Source of the DNA: Verrucomicrobiota bacterium | GTDB lineage: Bacteria > Verrucomicrobiota > Verrucomicrobiia > Palsa-1439 | Direction: 5' to 3' | Assembly (NCBI GenBank): GCA_003152315.1 | Contig: PLZV01000013.1 | Span: 1 to 64,000 of the forward strand | Length of the DNA: 64,000 bases | Shown: positions 1-8,094 of the stretch, one piece after another | How the letters are laid out: each line of letters opens with the position of its first letter | Position numbering within the stretch: position 1 is the first letter of the stretch | Notes under the pieces: model-generated | Database searches by the model: none | The model's input: the letters and a program-made list of their open reading frames with translations, nothing else | What the model was told of the DNA's origin: nothing | Made by a program: the position numbers and the translations under genes

Positions 1-838
1 CCAAAATCCAGCTCTCACGCTCGGTCACAATCTGGGCGCGAAATTCTTCCTTGGCCAGCTCGTAGCCCCAATCGCGAAACGAGCCTTCGGTGAACTTCAT
101 GATGTTGCCCTTGTGGACAATCGTGACGCTTTTGCGTTTGTTCGCGATGGCGAAGAGGATGGCGGCGTGAATCAGGCGTATCGTCCCGAGATAGCTGACC
201 GGCTTGAAGCCGATGCCGACATCCACGGCCGCCGGGCGTTTCGGAGCGCCGAGGGCCCGAAGCTGTTTCAGCCACTCCGCTGCCGCCTCTTTGGTTCCAA
301 AACGGATCTTTTTGAATTCCTTGGGAAATTCCTTCTCCAGAAAATCGAGGACCTTCTGGGCTTCGGGTGTGCCGCCGGCCCATTCAATGCCCGCGTAAAT
401 GTCTTCCGTGTTCTCTCGAAAAATGGTCATGTCCACTTTTTCAGGATGCTTCACAGGGGAGGGGACTCCCTTGAACCAGCGGACGGGCCGCAAGCAGACG
501 TACAAATCAAGCATCTGGCGCAGCGCGACGTTCAAACTGCGGATGCCTTTGCCAACCGGCGTTGTGAGCGGGCCTTTGATCCCGACAATGTAATCCTGGA
601 ACGCCTTGACGGTGTCGTCCGGCAGCCAGTTGTTGAACTTCTGGAATGCCGTCTCGCCCGCGAAAACCTCCAGCCATTCGATTTTGCGTTTGCGCCCATA
701 CGCTTTCTTCACCGCCGCATCGAACACGCGTTCGCTGGCGGCCCAGATATCGGGCCCCGTGCCGTCGCCGCGAATGAAGGGAATGGTCGGACTATCGGGA
801 ACGTTCAGCTTGCCGTTTTGAAGGGAAATCTTTGCCAT
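1..838 (-). CDS. icd: NADP-dependent isocitrate dehydrogenase, 3' end outside the window
   Basis: Oxidatively decarboxylates isocitrate to 2-oxoglutarate in the TCA cycle. About 279 N-terminal residues are visible, against roughly 416 in the E. coli enzyme, so the gene runs off the left edge. The start [10 protein letters not shown] is preceded by an AGGAGA Shine-Dalgarno about 11 bases upstream. Family signatures seen are [10 protein letters not shown] near residue 22, the phosphorylatable-serine/substrate loop [12 protein letters not shown] near residue 97, [13 protein letters not shown], and [14 protein letters not shown]. These match the E. coli-type dimeric NADP enzyme rather than the NAD type. 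A long forward ORF opposite it is an antisense shadow. The identity is very secure; only the C-terminal part cannot be checked. Confidence 0.95.
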   Translation of the reverse strand, partial: MAKISLQNGKLNVPDSPTIPFIRGDGTGPDIWAASERVFDAAVKKAYGRKRKIEWLEVFAGETAFQKFNNWLPDDTVKAFQDYIVGIKGPLTTPVGKGIRSLNVALRQMLDLYVCLRPVRWFKGVPSPVKHPEKVDMTIFRENTEDIYAGIEWAGGTPEAQKVLDFLEKEFPKEFKKIRFGTKEAAAEWLKQLRALGAPKRPAAVDVGIGFKPVSYLGTIRLIHAAILFAIANKRKSVTIVHKGNIMKFTEGSFRDWGYELAKEEFRAQIVTERESWIL

Positions 839-999
839 GAATTGTGGTTCTCCTCGCCTAAAAGTGGGGCGATGATAGCAGACGCGCGGTGACGGGCAAT
901 AGAAAGTTCACAGCCCTAGAGGGTGGTAAAAAGCGCGGAGTACCGGTCGCACCCATCCGGCCAATACTCCGCAAACCGAACATTCACCGACCGCGTCCG

Positions 1000-2605
1000 C
1001 TACTTACAACTCAGTGTCGCTTTGACGGCGGCGATCGATGGGAAAAACTGATTAGCCTGGTTAGGCGTGATGAAACCACGACGGATTTGACGGTTGATGC
1101 GGGTGGTCAACTTCTCCAGGTTTCGGCACGTTTGGCCGATGCGTCCCGCGAGCAGCGTCTTTTTCGCGGCGTGCAGACTCGTCAGGATGGATTTTTGGTC
1201 CTTTGCATCCATACCGGCGGCGGTCACCGCCGCAATGGCGTCATCGAGCACCTGATCGGTGCCCCGGATGATCACGGTGAATGTGCAATTGGTCAGCTCC
1301 ATCCCGGAAGCGTCGAGAAGCGTGGCGACGACTGTGTTGGTGCCGATCGGAAACAGGCCGCCCGAGGGAATCGAGGTCTGGACGTTCGCTCCTGGGCACG
1401 TACTGGAGAACGCGGGAGTGTCAAAAAAAGCCCGCCCGCCGCTGGGGTCGAGGGTTGAGCCAATAATATTGATTGTGATGCAGGTGATGGTCGATCCGAG
1501 GTCGGTGCACGCCTGCACTTCGAAGGGGCCGATATCGCAGACCGGCCCCACCGGACGCGGATCCCCGCGCTGATCGGTGAAAGAATTGGTGCAATCGCCA
1601 GCGTTGATGGCCGGGCTGCCCGGCAGCAACTCGAGCGTGAAGGTTGGCCCGCCATTATTCTGCAGTGGTCCGAGCAGGGGATCGAGGAGGAGACCAGCCG
1701 TAGCCGACTTGATCATCATTCACTCCCCCCGCGAAACCGGTGCTGTCATCACCGTCTCCGATAAGGTTGAAGCCGTTTGAGACGAAGTCGCCGATCGCGT
1801 CGGGCGCATTGGTCGTCGCGCTGGTCGCCGCGTTGGTCGCAATAATCGAGTCGGTAACGCTGAACACGCCGTTGGTGTTGGCCACGCCGCCGCCCGCACC
1901 GGCCGCCGAGTTGAGGGCAATCGTGCTGCTGATAAGCACAACCGGGCCGGATTGGTTGAATACGCCACCACCAAAACCATTCGTTCCCTGCGCGGTATTC
2001 GCCGCGATTGTGCTGTTGCTGATGGTCGCGGAACCGCCGGCGTTATAGATGCCGCCACCCGACTCGTCGCCGGCGCCGCCGGTGGCCTGGTTGTTATTCA
2101 GCGTGCTGTTCACGACGACCAAAACGCCCGAGGTCGCATTGAAGATCGCGCCGCCACCGGAAAGGGGAGTACTTGCGCCGGCTTGGCTGCCGGAAATCGT
2201 GCATGCCAAAAGAGTCAGTGTGCCCGCGTTATGAATGCCTCCGCCCGCGCCGGTGGCGTCGGTGCCATTCTTGAGGGTCAGGCCTGAAACCGAAACCGTG
2301 GCGTTGCTGGCAACATTGAAGACGCGGCTGGCGTTGTTCCCGCTGACGGCCAGCGCGTCGGCACCGGGGCCGGAGAGAGTCAGGTCCTTATCGAGCGCGA
2401 TTTCACCGCTGGTCAGCGTGATGGTCCCCGTGACCGTAAAATTGATGGTGTCGCCGGCGGTTGCGCTGGCGACCGCCTAACGGAGCGATCCCGCGACGGT
2501 ATCGGCGGTGGTGGTGACCGTGTTGGTCGCGGCCCAGGTGTGCTGGGTGGTAGCGAGACAAAGTGCGATGAACAGGTACGAGAACGCGCGAGAGAAATGA
2601 CGCAT
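1000..2605 (-). pseudogene. Broken secreted beta-helix (choice-of-anchor-Q type) protein
   Basis: The start is ATG 2605 behind an AAGGAA ribosome site and is followed by a signal peptide (MRHFSRAFSYLFIALCLATT). The mature part begins NTVTTTADTVAGSLR, the typical opening of right-handed beta-helix surface proteins, where the next residue is normally Q (SLRQAV). Here that codon is TAG (complement of 2478-2480), and the same frame then continues AVASATAGDTINF. A second lesion lies near 1700: the frame reading NDDQVG must shift by one base to continue as ATAGLLLDPLLGPLQNNGG. The C-terminal part has a beta-sandwich-like stretch and a helical tail ending ATLSCK. Two independent lesions argue for a pseudogene; sequencing error at one of them cannot be excluded. 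Confidence 0.75.
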
Positions 2606-2868
2606 AACAAGTTCCTTTCTGGCTTGGCCGCTCTTGGAACTGCCGGCTGTTGACGAAGTGGTCATGGTCAATGGGGAGGAGGACGTGTCAGCACTTCCAT
2701 CTTCCGATTCCTGCCACTTGCCTCTGAGTGACACCGGACTCATCCTCCGCTCCTAGCCAGTGCGGAATAAGAGGGAGGAAGGTACAAGTAGGCAAGCAAT
2801 AATTCGAACCGCCAGACCGTTCCAGTGAGGACCGTGGAGCGCGTTTGCCTTCGTGGACGGTTGCAGGT

Positions 2869-3681
2869 ATGGTGCGCCCCGTGAGCCAGGCCATTTTATT
2901 TTGCCGATTTCCGCTCGATCAACTGGACGCGCTCGCACCGGTCGTGGCGCGCGTTTATGGCCTCAATGATTACGACGCGCGCTCGAAGATTCGGAAAGGC
3001 TGGGGGTTTTTGGAGCGGGAGGCCACGGAGGAAGACGCGCAACGAATCGTGGAAGCCATGAGTGATTGCGCGGGCGGCGTTGTGGCCATCGATGGTACCG
3101 CGCTACGCGTTCCCACGACGCCGCTAGTGACCACGGGAGTTGAGTTTGCGCCCAACGGTTTCACGCTGCGGCTGCAATCACCGAAGGATCCGACGCGCTT
3201 CCTCGAATGGACGCAAGTGGAAGTCGTGTCCGCAGGCCAATTCTCGGAGGAGATTATCAAGCGCGCGTCGGGTGGTGACGAAAAGAAAATAGGAACGATG
3301 ATGCTCGGCATGGGCGTGTTTCTCGTCACCGGCATACCGCCCGGCCTGTTGGGCGGCGGCGGCAAGAAAAAGAAGAAGGATGCGAAGCCCGAGAAAACCA
3401 CCCGCACGATTACCTTCGGCCGGATCGTCACGACCACCGGCGAACAGTTTGCCTTCAGTCCCGACCATTTTGATTTTTCCGGGCTGGCCGATAAAAAACA
3501 GTTGAATACCGCCGCCAACTTTCGCGTCCTCCTCGGTCAGTTGGCCAGTCTGACATCCGCCAAGGTCAACGTGGGCGCGCGCCTCCTCCTCGACAACCGC
3601 TCCCTCACCTACGCCAACTACACCGGCCCCCACGACTTCGAGACGGAATTGCAGTGGCTGATGAATAGCACAACCTTGTAG
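2869..3681 (+). CDS. Hypothetical protein with a poly-lysine segment
   Basis: A protein of about 270 residues that I do not recognise. ATG 2869 (MVRPVSQAILFCRF) is preferred over the upstream TTG 2845 in the same frame; no clear ribosome site separates them. The N-terminal half looks globular and charged. A hydrophobic stretch near residues 140-165 (TMMLGMGVFLVTGIPPG) is followed by GGGG and a run of five lysines, then a second globular domain (ITFGRIVTTTGEQFAF). The hydrophobic stretch may be a membrane or flexible segment. The gene is transcribed divergently from the broken beta-helix gene, and its stop codon lies inside an inverted repeat shared with the convergent lactonase gene. Confidence 0.7.
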   Translation: MVRPVSQAILFCRFPLDQLDALAPVVARVYGLNDYDARSKIRKGWGFLEREATEEDAQRIVEAMSDCAGGVVAIDGTALRVPTTPLVTTGVEFAPNGFTLRLQSPKDPTRFLEWTQVEVVSAGQFSEEIIKRASGGDEKKIGTMMLGMGVFLVTGIPPGLLGGGGKKKKKDAKPEKTTRTITFGRIVTTTGEQFAFSPDHFDFSGLADKKQLNTAANFRVLLGQLASLTSAKVNVGARLLLDNRSLTYANYTGPHDFETELQWLMNSTTL

Positions 3682-3733
3682 CGGCGCTCTATGAGCGCCG
3701 AAAGAGCACGACGGTCACAGACCGCCGCTACAA
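3676..3733. repeat. REP-like palindrome with 11-bp perfect terminal arms between convergent genes
   Basis: The arms TTGTAGCGGCG (3676-3686) and CGCCGCTACAA (3723-3733) are perfect inverted repeats. Two smaller hairpins nest inside: GGCGCTC-TAT-GAGCGCC (3683-3699) and CGGT-CACAG-ACCG (3712-3724). Each arm carries the final TTG TAG codons of the gene that enters it, so the element supplies the stop codon of both convergent genes. This layout fits a REP or MITE-like element that may also act as a bidirectional terminator. No second copy was noticed in this window. Confidence 0.7.
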
Positions 3734-4543
3734 GCCCGGGATATTCACACGGACACGGTACAGACCGGTGCGGGCGCAGATGTAGAGCGTTTTGCGGTCG
3801 GGGTCACCAAAGGCAACGTTGGCGGGGCGTTCGGGAAGGGTAATTTCGCCGAGCTTCTTGCCGGTGCGGTCGAAAATCTCGACCGATTTCATGGCGGAAA
3901 TGTAAAGTGTGCCCTCGACATCCACGCGGAAACCATCGGGGCGTTCTACTTTACAGAAAACACGGCTGTTCGTGATGCCGCCGTCGGCGTTTACATCAAA
4001 AGCGCGGATGTGGCCCAATTCCGTGTCCGCAACGTAGAGAATCTTTTCATCGGGCGAGAAAGCGAGGCCGTTGGGTTTGACGAAGTCCCGTACGACCAAT
4101 GTGAGCGTCTTGCCATCGGGCGACACGCGAAATACCCCTTGGAAATCCAACTCGCGCAGTTCGGGCTTCACGCCGTAGGGTGGATCGCTGAAGTACACCG
4201 AGCCGTCACTCCGGCATACGATATCGTTGGGACTATTGAGCCGCTTGCCTTCGTAGTGCGTGGCCAGCGCGCTGACCCTTCCGTCCAACTCAGTGCGCGA
4301 GGTGCGACGGTTCTCGTGTTCGCAGGTGACGAGCCGGCCCTGAGGATCGAGCGCATTGCCGTTGGCCTGCCCGCTCGGCTCGCGAAAAACGCTGACTGAA
4401 TTCGCGGCCGGGGTGTAGCGACAGATGCGGCTGGCGGGAATGTCGCTAAAGAGCAATTCATTCCGCGCGGGAACCCAAACAGGTCCTTCCAGGAATTGGA
4501 AATCACCCGCGACTTTCTCGGCCAGGTTGAAACCCATCGGCAT
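3728..4543 (-). CDS. SMP-30/gluconolactonase family protein
   Basis: A six-bladed beta-propeller enzyme of 271 residues, the usual family size; members hydrolyse sugar lactones such as gluconolactone. The expected divalent-metal ligands are visible: E19 in FLEGPVW, N106 in NSPNDIV, N158 in KPNGLAFSPD and D203 in RPDGFRVD. It starts MPMGFNLAEK behind an AGGAG ribosome site (spacing 6). No export signal is seen, so a cytoplasmic location is likely. The exact substrate cannot be told from sequence. It is convergent with the gene at 2869 and ends within the REP-like palindrome. Confidence 0.9.
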   Translation of the reverse strand: MPMGFNLAEKVAGDFQFLEGPVWVPARNELLFSDIPASRICRYTPAANSVSVFREPSGQANGNALDPQGRLVTCEHENRRTSRTELDGRVSALATHYEGKRLNSPNDIVCRSDGSVYFSDPPYGVKPELRELDFQGVFRVSPDGKTLTLVVRDFVKPNGLAFSPDEKILYVADTELGHIRAFDVNADGGITNSRVFCKVERPDGFRVDVEGTLYISAMKSVEIFDRTGKKLGEITLPERPANVAFGDPDRKTLYICARTGLYRVRVNIPGL

Positions 4544-4555
4544 TTATGACTCCTA

Positions 4556-5581
4556 TTACTTTGTTTTCTCCTGATTTGTGCGCTCACTGAGCAACCGTGC
4601 GAAAGCAGGTTTGTCTTTCTCTTTGCAAGTAACAGTGATCATGGTGATCTCTTCAGGAATTTCACCTTTTTGGGATTTCAGCCAGTCTCCCCATTCTCTC
4701 CACTTGGGAGCGGCCAAGGCCTGCGCTCGGGAGAAGTGTTTTGTCCTGAGACCGTAGCGAAGATTCTCGTTTTGAAACAGGTCGGACAGCTTTTTCTCTG
4801 TTTCCTTGGCTTGGGTCGACGGACATACCAGTGTGTTGATAGGGATCCATTGTTGCACCTCGTATAACGGGAGATAGAGCGCCCCTAGGAAAAGAGAAAG
4901 AAATGCAAAACCGAGGCACCAATCAAGAGGCATTTCCCAGAGCCATCTCCAACGCCGCTTTTGCGATCGCAGAATCCGCATATAGAGAAAACGATCAAGA
5001 ACCAAGAAGGGGAACAGAACAAGCAGACTTGGAAGGAACCATATGTTCACAAGGTTAACAAGAGCAAAGGCGGCCAATGTGACTTGAGGTATTCGGCCAA
5101 ATTTATCGCTCCACCACTCCCGAAAGTTGAGCCCGATGACCAAGAGTGGTACTGCAACGCACACGAACGCGCCGGCACGAAACAGAAGTGCAAAGAGACC
5201 TGCTCTCCGCACTTGGGCAACGTCAGCACTTTGGGAGACGACCGGAGTACATCTCTTCAGAACATCGAACCTGATTATGATTGCCCCGAGGAAGAAAATG
5301 AACAAGCTGACGAAATACACCTTAAATGCCCCAGTCCCCCAGCAGAATTGTTCTCCTCCCAAGTTGCCCAGCATTTCGTAAGTAAAGTAGTTAACTGGTT
5401 GGAAAAACTCCATGTGCTCGTGTATTGGTACGGGTGAATCTTGCGACCAGAATATTTCTCGAGCTGCAGACGTCGCCGCTTGTGTGAGACGATTAGTCGT
5501 TGCATGACGGGTAGCGCCATACAGGAAAACGCCCGCTCCCAACACCAGCAGGGAATACCCGATTGTGACTCCCGCGCGCAT
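4556..5581 (-). CDS. Multi-pass membrane protein of unknown function
   Basis: An unrecognised protein of about 341 residues. A GTG at 5623 would add 14 residues; ATG 5581 is preferred because a membrane segment (VTIGYSLLVLGAGVFLYGA) follows at once, but neither start has a good ribosome site. Further hydrophobic segments are FVSLFIFFLGAIII, AFVCVAVPLLVIGL, FLPSLLVLFPFLVL and GFAFLSLFLGALYLPLY, giving about six spans. The last ~90 residues are hydrophilic (KETEKKLSDLFQNENL onward). Base composition looks AT-richer than its neighbours, which may mean recent acquisition. It lies 12 bases upstream of the lactonase gene and could be cotranscribed with it. Confidence 0.7.
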   Translation of the reverse strand: MRAGVTIGYSLLVLGAGVFLYGATRHATTNRLTQAATSAAREIFWSQDSPVPIHEHMEFFQPVNYFTYEMLGNLGGEQFCWGTGAFKVYFVSLFIFFLGAIIIRFDVLKRCTPVVSQSADVAQVRRAGLFALLFRAGAFVCVAVPLLVIGLNFREWWSDKFGRIPQVTLAAFALVNLVNIWFLPSLLVLFPFLVLDRFLYMRILRSQKRRWRWLWEMPLDWCLGFAFLSLFLGALYLPLYEVQQWIPINTLVCPSTQAKETEKKLSDLFQNENLRYGLRTKHFSRAQALAAPKWREWGDWLKSQKGEIPEEITMITVTCKEKDKPAFARLLSERTNQEKTK

Positions 5582-5702
5582 AATATCATTGTTGGAAGAA
5601 GCCCTGAGCCTGACGCAACTCACGGGTGACGTTTGTACAGCCGTTTCGTCACGTGATCTTTATGAAAGCAGATTGACGGACTGCGATCAAGGATTACCAC
5701 GC

Positions 5703-5717
5703 CCAAGACGGTCTTGG
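5703..5717. repeat. Perfect 15-bp palindrome downstream of the YchF-like gene
   Basis: CCAAGAC-G-GTCTTGG has 7-bp arms around a single central base. It lies in the short gap between the membrane-protein gene and the end of the YchF-like gene. The one-base centre makes an RNA hairpin unlikely and no T tract follows on either strand, so a protein-binding dyad is as plausible as a terminator. Confidence 0.35.
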
Positions 5718-5735
5718 CCCTAACCTTCGTGGACG

Positions 5736-6851
5736 CTAGCTGCTGTGGCGAATATTGATGATGTCGCCATCTTCCACGACGTACTCTTTGCCCTTGATGT
5801 GGAGCTTGCCGGTTTCCTTGAGCTTTACTTCGGCGGCGTGCCACACCTTCGCCGAGGTCTCGGCGGGAACGCTTGCGGCAGCCCCGATCAGGTCGCCGTA
5901 TTTCATCACCTCGGCCCGGATAAAACCGCGGGCGAGGTCCGTGTGAATCGCGTGCGCCGCGTCGACGGACGTGCCGCCGTGGCGAATGGTCCAGGCGCGC
6001 ACTTCGTCTTCACCGCTTGTGAAAAACGAGATGTAGCCGAGAGCTTTGTAGAGACAGCGGGTGAGGATGTTGATGGCCGGTTCCGTGATACCCAGGGCGG
6101 CCAGAAATTCGGCGCGCTCGGCGGAATTTTCGATCTGGGCGACCTCGGCCTCGGTTTTGGCGCTGAGTTCGCAGACTTCGGAACGCAGACCGGTGAGCTT
6201 CGCCTTTGCGTCTTCCATTAGCTTCGGGTTCGGAAAATTACTTTCGCCGCAGTTGAGGGCAGTGACAATGCCTTTGACGGTGAGGAACTGAAGCGAACGC
6301 ATACGCTTTTCTTCACCCTCATGCCACGCATACTCGCGGAGCGACTTGCCCGCTTCGAGGTGCGGCTTAAGTTTTTCCAGCAACGCGGCTTCGTCGGCGC
6401 GTTCCTGCTCGAACTTGCGTTTCTGGTCCTGGGCGATGCGGTTAAGGCGCGTCTCGATGAGGCTGAGGTCGCTGATGGCGAGTTCCAGGTTCATCGCCTC
6501 GATGTCCCGCAACGGATCGACGGAGCCGTTCACGTGAAACACGGCCGGATCTTCGAATGTGCGAACGACATGGCAGAACGCATCCATGTCCTTCAACTTG
6601 TTGAGCCATTGTTCGCGCGGCTTCGGCTCGTGGGGTGGGGCGGGGGCGAGCGTGCACTCGATCTCCGCGTACTTTGTCTTTTTTGGCTGGTACATCGCCG
6701 AAAGCTTGTCGATGCGTTGGTCGGCAACCTTGACCGTGCCGACGTGGTATTCGGTGGCGCGGCTGAGCAAGTGGTCAACTCCCACGCCCGTGAGCAGGGA
6801 AAAGACGGTCTTCTTGCCGACTTGCGGCAGGCCGATAAGCGCGATTTTCAT
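5736..6851 (-). CDS. YchF/OLA1-like protein with degenerate nucleotide-binding motifs
   Basis: 371 residues, the normal YchF length, and collinear with it throughout. YchF proteins are Obg-family ATPases that bind ribosomes. The C-terminal TGS-type domain (formerly DUF933) is well kept: ISFFTSGEDEVRAWTIRHG, AHAIHTDLARGFIRAEV and KEYVVEDGDIINI. The nucleotide site is not. The P-loop reads GLPQVGKKT (residues 7-15), with Lys where GKS/T needs Ser or Thr. The switch II DxxG segment is replaced by CTLAPAPPHEPKPREQW. An NxxE-like G4 (NCGE) remains. Catalysis is therefore doubtful and a scaffold or regulatory role is inferred. It is followed 24 bases later by the aminotransferase gene as read on the plus strand. 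Confidence 0.85.
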   Translation of the reverse strand: MKIALIGLPQVGKKTVFSLLTGVGVDHLLSRATEYHVGTVKVADQRIDKLSAMYQPKKTKYAEIECTLAPAPPHEPKPREQWLNKLKDMDAFCHVVRTFEDPAVFHVNGSVDPLRDIEAMNLELAISDLSLIETRLNRIAQDQKRKFEQERADEAALLEKLKPHLEAGKSLREYAWHEGEEKRMRSLQFLTVKGIVTALNCGESNFPNPKLMEDAKAKLTGLRSEVCELSAKTEAEVAQIENSAERAEFLAALGITEPAINILTRCLYKALGYISFFTSGEDEVRAWTIRHGGTSVDAAHAIHTDLARGFIRAEVMKYGDLIGAAASVPAETSAKVWHAAEVKLKETGKLHIKGKEYVVEDGDIINIRHSS

Positions 6852-6875
6852 GGGAAACCCCGTCCGTGGGGAAGG

Positions 6876-8048
6876 TTACGCCTTCAGGCTCTTGCAAAAA
6901 GCTTCGATGCGGTCGAGACCCTTCTGGATATTCTCCATCGAACAGGCGTAACTGAGGCGCATGTGCGCATCACTGCCGAAAGCGATTCCAGGAACCGCGG
7001 CAACCTTCTGTTCATCCAACAGCTTCGAACAGAAAGCGGTCGAGCTGAGGCCGAACTTGGAGATATTGGGTAACATGTAAAAGGCACCCATCGGTTTCAC
7101 GCAGGTGACACCCGGAATCTTCGTGAGCCGATCGTACATGTGCGCGCGACGTTCCGTGAAGGCCTTGACCATCTCCCCGATGAATGACTGGTCGCCCTTC
7201 AATCCGGCGAGCGCGCCCTTCTGCGCAAAACTGGTCGGGTTCGAAGTCGAGTGCGACTGGATGGAGTCGATCGCGGCGGCGATGTGCTCCGGCGCGGCGA
7301 TGTAGCCGAGACGCCAGCCGGTCATCGCATACGCCTTGCTGAACCCGTTGACGGTGATCGTCAGGTCATAGATTTCGCTGCTCAGGGACGCGAGGCTGAC
7401 GAACTCGGTGCCATCGTAGACGATCTTCTCGTAAATCTCGTCCGACAGCATGAGGATGTCCTCTTCCAGCGCCACTTCCGCGAGGGCTTGCAGTTCCTCG
7501 CGAGAGTAAACGGAGCCGGTCGGGTTGCCCGGTGAATTGAGGATGATGAGTTTGGTCGCGGGCGTCATCGCATCGCGGAACTCGTCCGGTGTCAGCTTGA
7601 AGCCGTTCTCCTCCTTGGTTTCGACAATCACGGGTGACGCATCGGCGAGCTTGACCATTTCCGGATAGCTCAGCCAGTACGGCGCAGGAATGATGACTTC
7701 GTCACCTGTCTGGCAGGTTGCGAGGATGACATTGAAACACGAATGTTTCGCGCCGCAATTGACGATGACCTGAGAGGCCTTGTAGTCGAGGCCATTCTCG
7801 TTCTTCAGCTTCTCGGCGATGGCGGCGCGCAATTCCGGGATGCCCGAGGAGGGCGTGTATTTCGTGAAGCCTGCGGCCAGCGCCTGCGCAGCGGCATCCT
7901 TGATATATTGGGGTGTATCGAAATCGGGTTCGCCGGCGCCGAAGCCGCAGACGTCAACCCCTTCCGCTTTGAGCTTCTTCGCTTTCGCGTCGATGGCGAG
8001 CGTTAGCGATGGGGTCAGGGTTGTGGCGCGTTGTGCGAGCTGTTGCAT
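6876..8048 (-). CDS. Aspartate-type aminotransferase, PLP fold type I
   Basis: A 390-residue class I aminotransferase of the thermophile/Rhizobium AspAT subgroup (Ib), whose members use aspartate and sometimes prephenate. The PLP lysine is K238 in NGFSKAYAMTGWRLGY; other cofactor contacts are N175 in NSPGNPTG, D203 in LSDEIYE and the FGAGEPDFDTP substrate loop near residue 36. The start MQQLAQRATTLTPS is typical of the group. It is cytoplasmic and would make aspartate or glutamate for amino acid synthesis, linking to the lysC/thrC/hom block at the other end of the window. The prephenate side activity cannot be judged from sequence. Confidence 0.9.
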   Translation of the reverse strand: MQQLAQRATTLTPSLTLAIDAKAKKLKAEGVDVCGFGAGEPDFDTPQYIKDAAAQALAAGFTKYTPSSGIPELRAAIAEKLKNENGLDYKASQVIVNCGAKHSCFNVILATCQTGDEVIIPAPYWLSYPEMVKLADASPVIVETKEENGFKLTPDEFRDAMTPATKLIILNSPGNPTGSVYSREELQALAEVALEEDILMLSDEIYEKIVYDGTEFVSLASLSSEIYDLTITVNGFSKAYAMTGWRLGYIAAPEHIAAAIDSIQSHSTSNPTSFAQKGALAGLKGDQSFIGEMVKAFTERRAHMYDRLTKIPGVTCVKPMGAFYMLPNISKFGLSSTAFCSKLLDEQKVAAVPGIAFGSDAHMRLSYACSMENIQKGLDRIEAFCKSLKA

Positions 8049-8094
8049 GAATGATCCTTCTGATTAGGCGATTCGAGATTTCAGTGTTGAGACT

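Noticed and set aside
113-892. Long forward ORF antisense to isocitrate dehydrogenase
   Set aside because: The minus strand encodes the conserved enzyme in full; the forward product has no recognisable domain and no ribosome site.
2478-2480. TAG read as glutamine or another residue by stop-codon recoding
   Set aside because: TAG ends several intact genes in the window, so reassignment is not supported.
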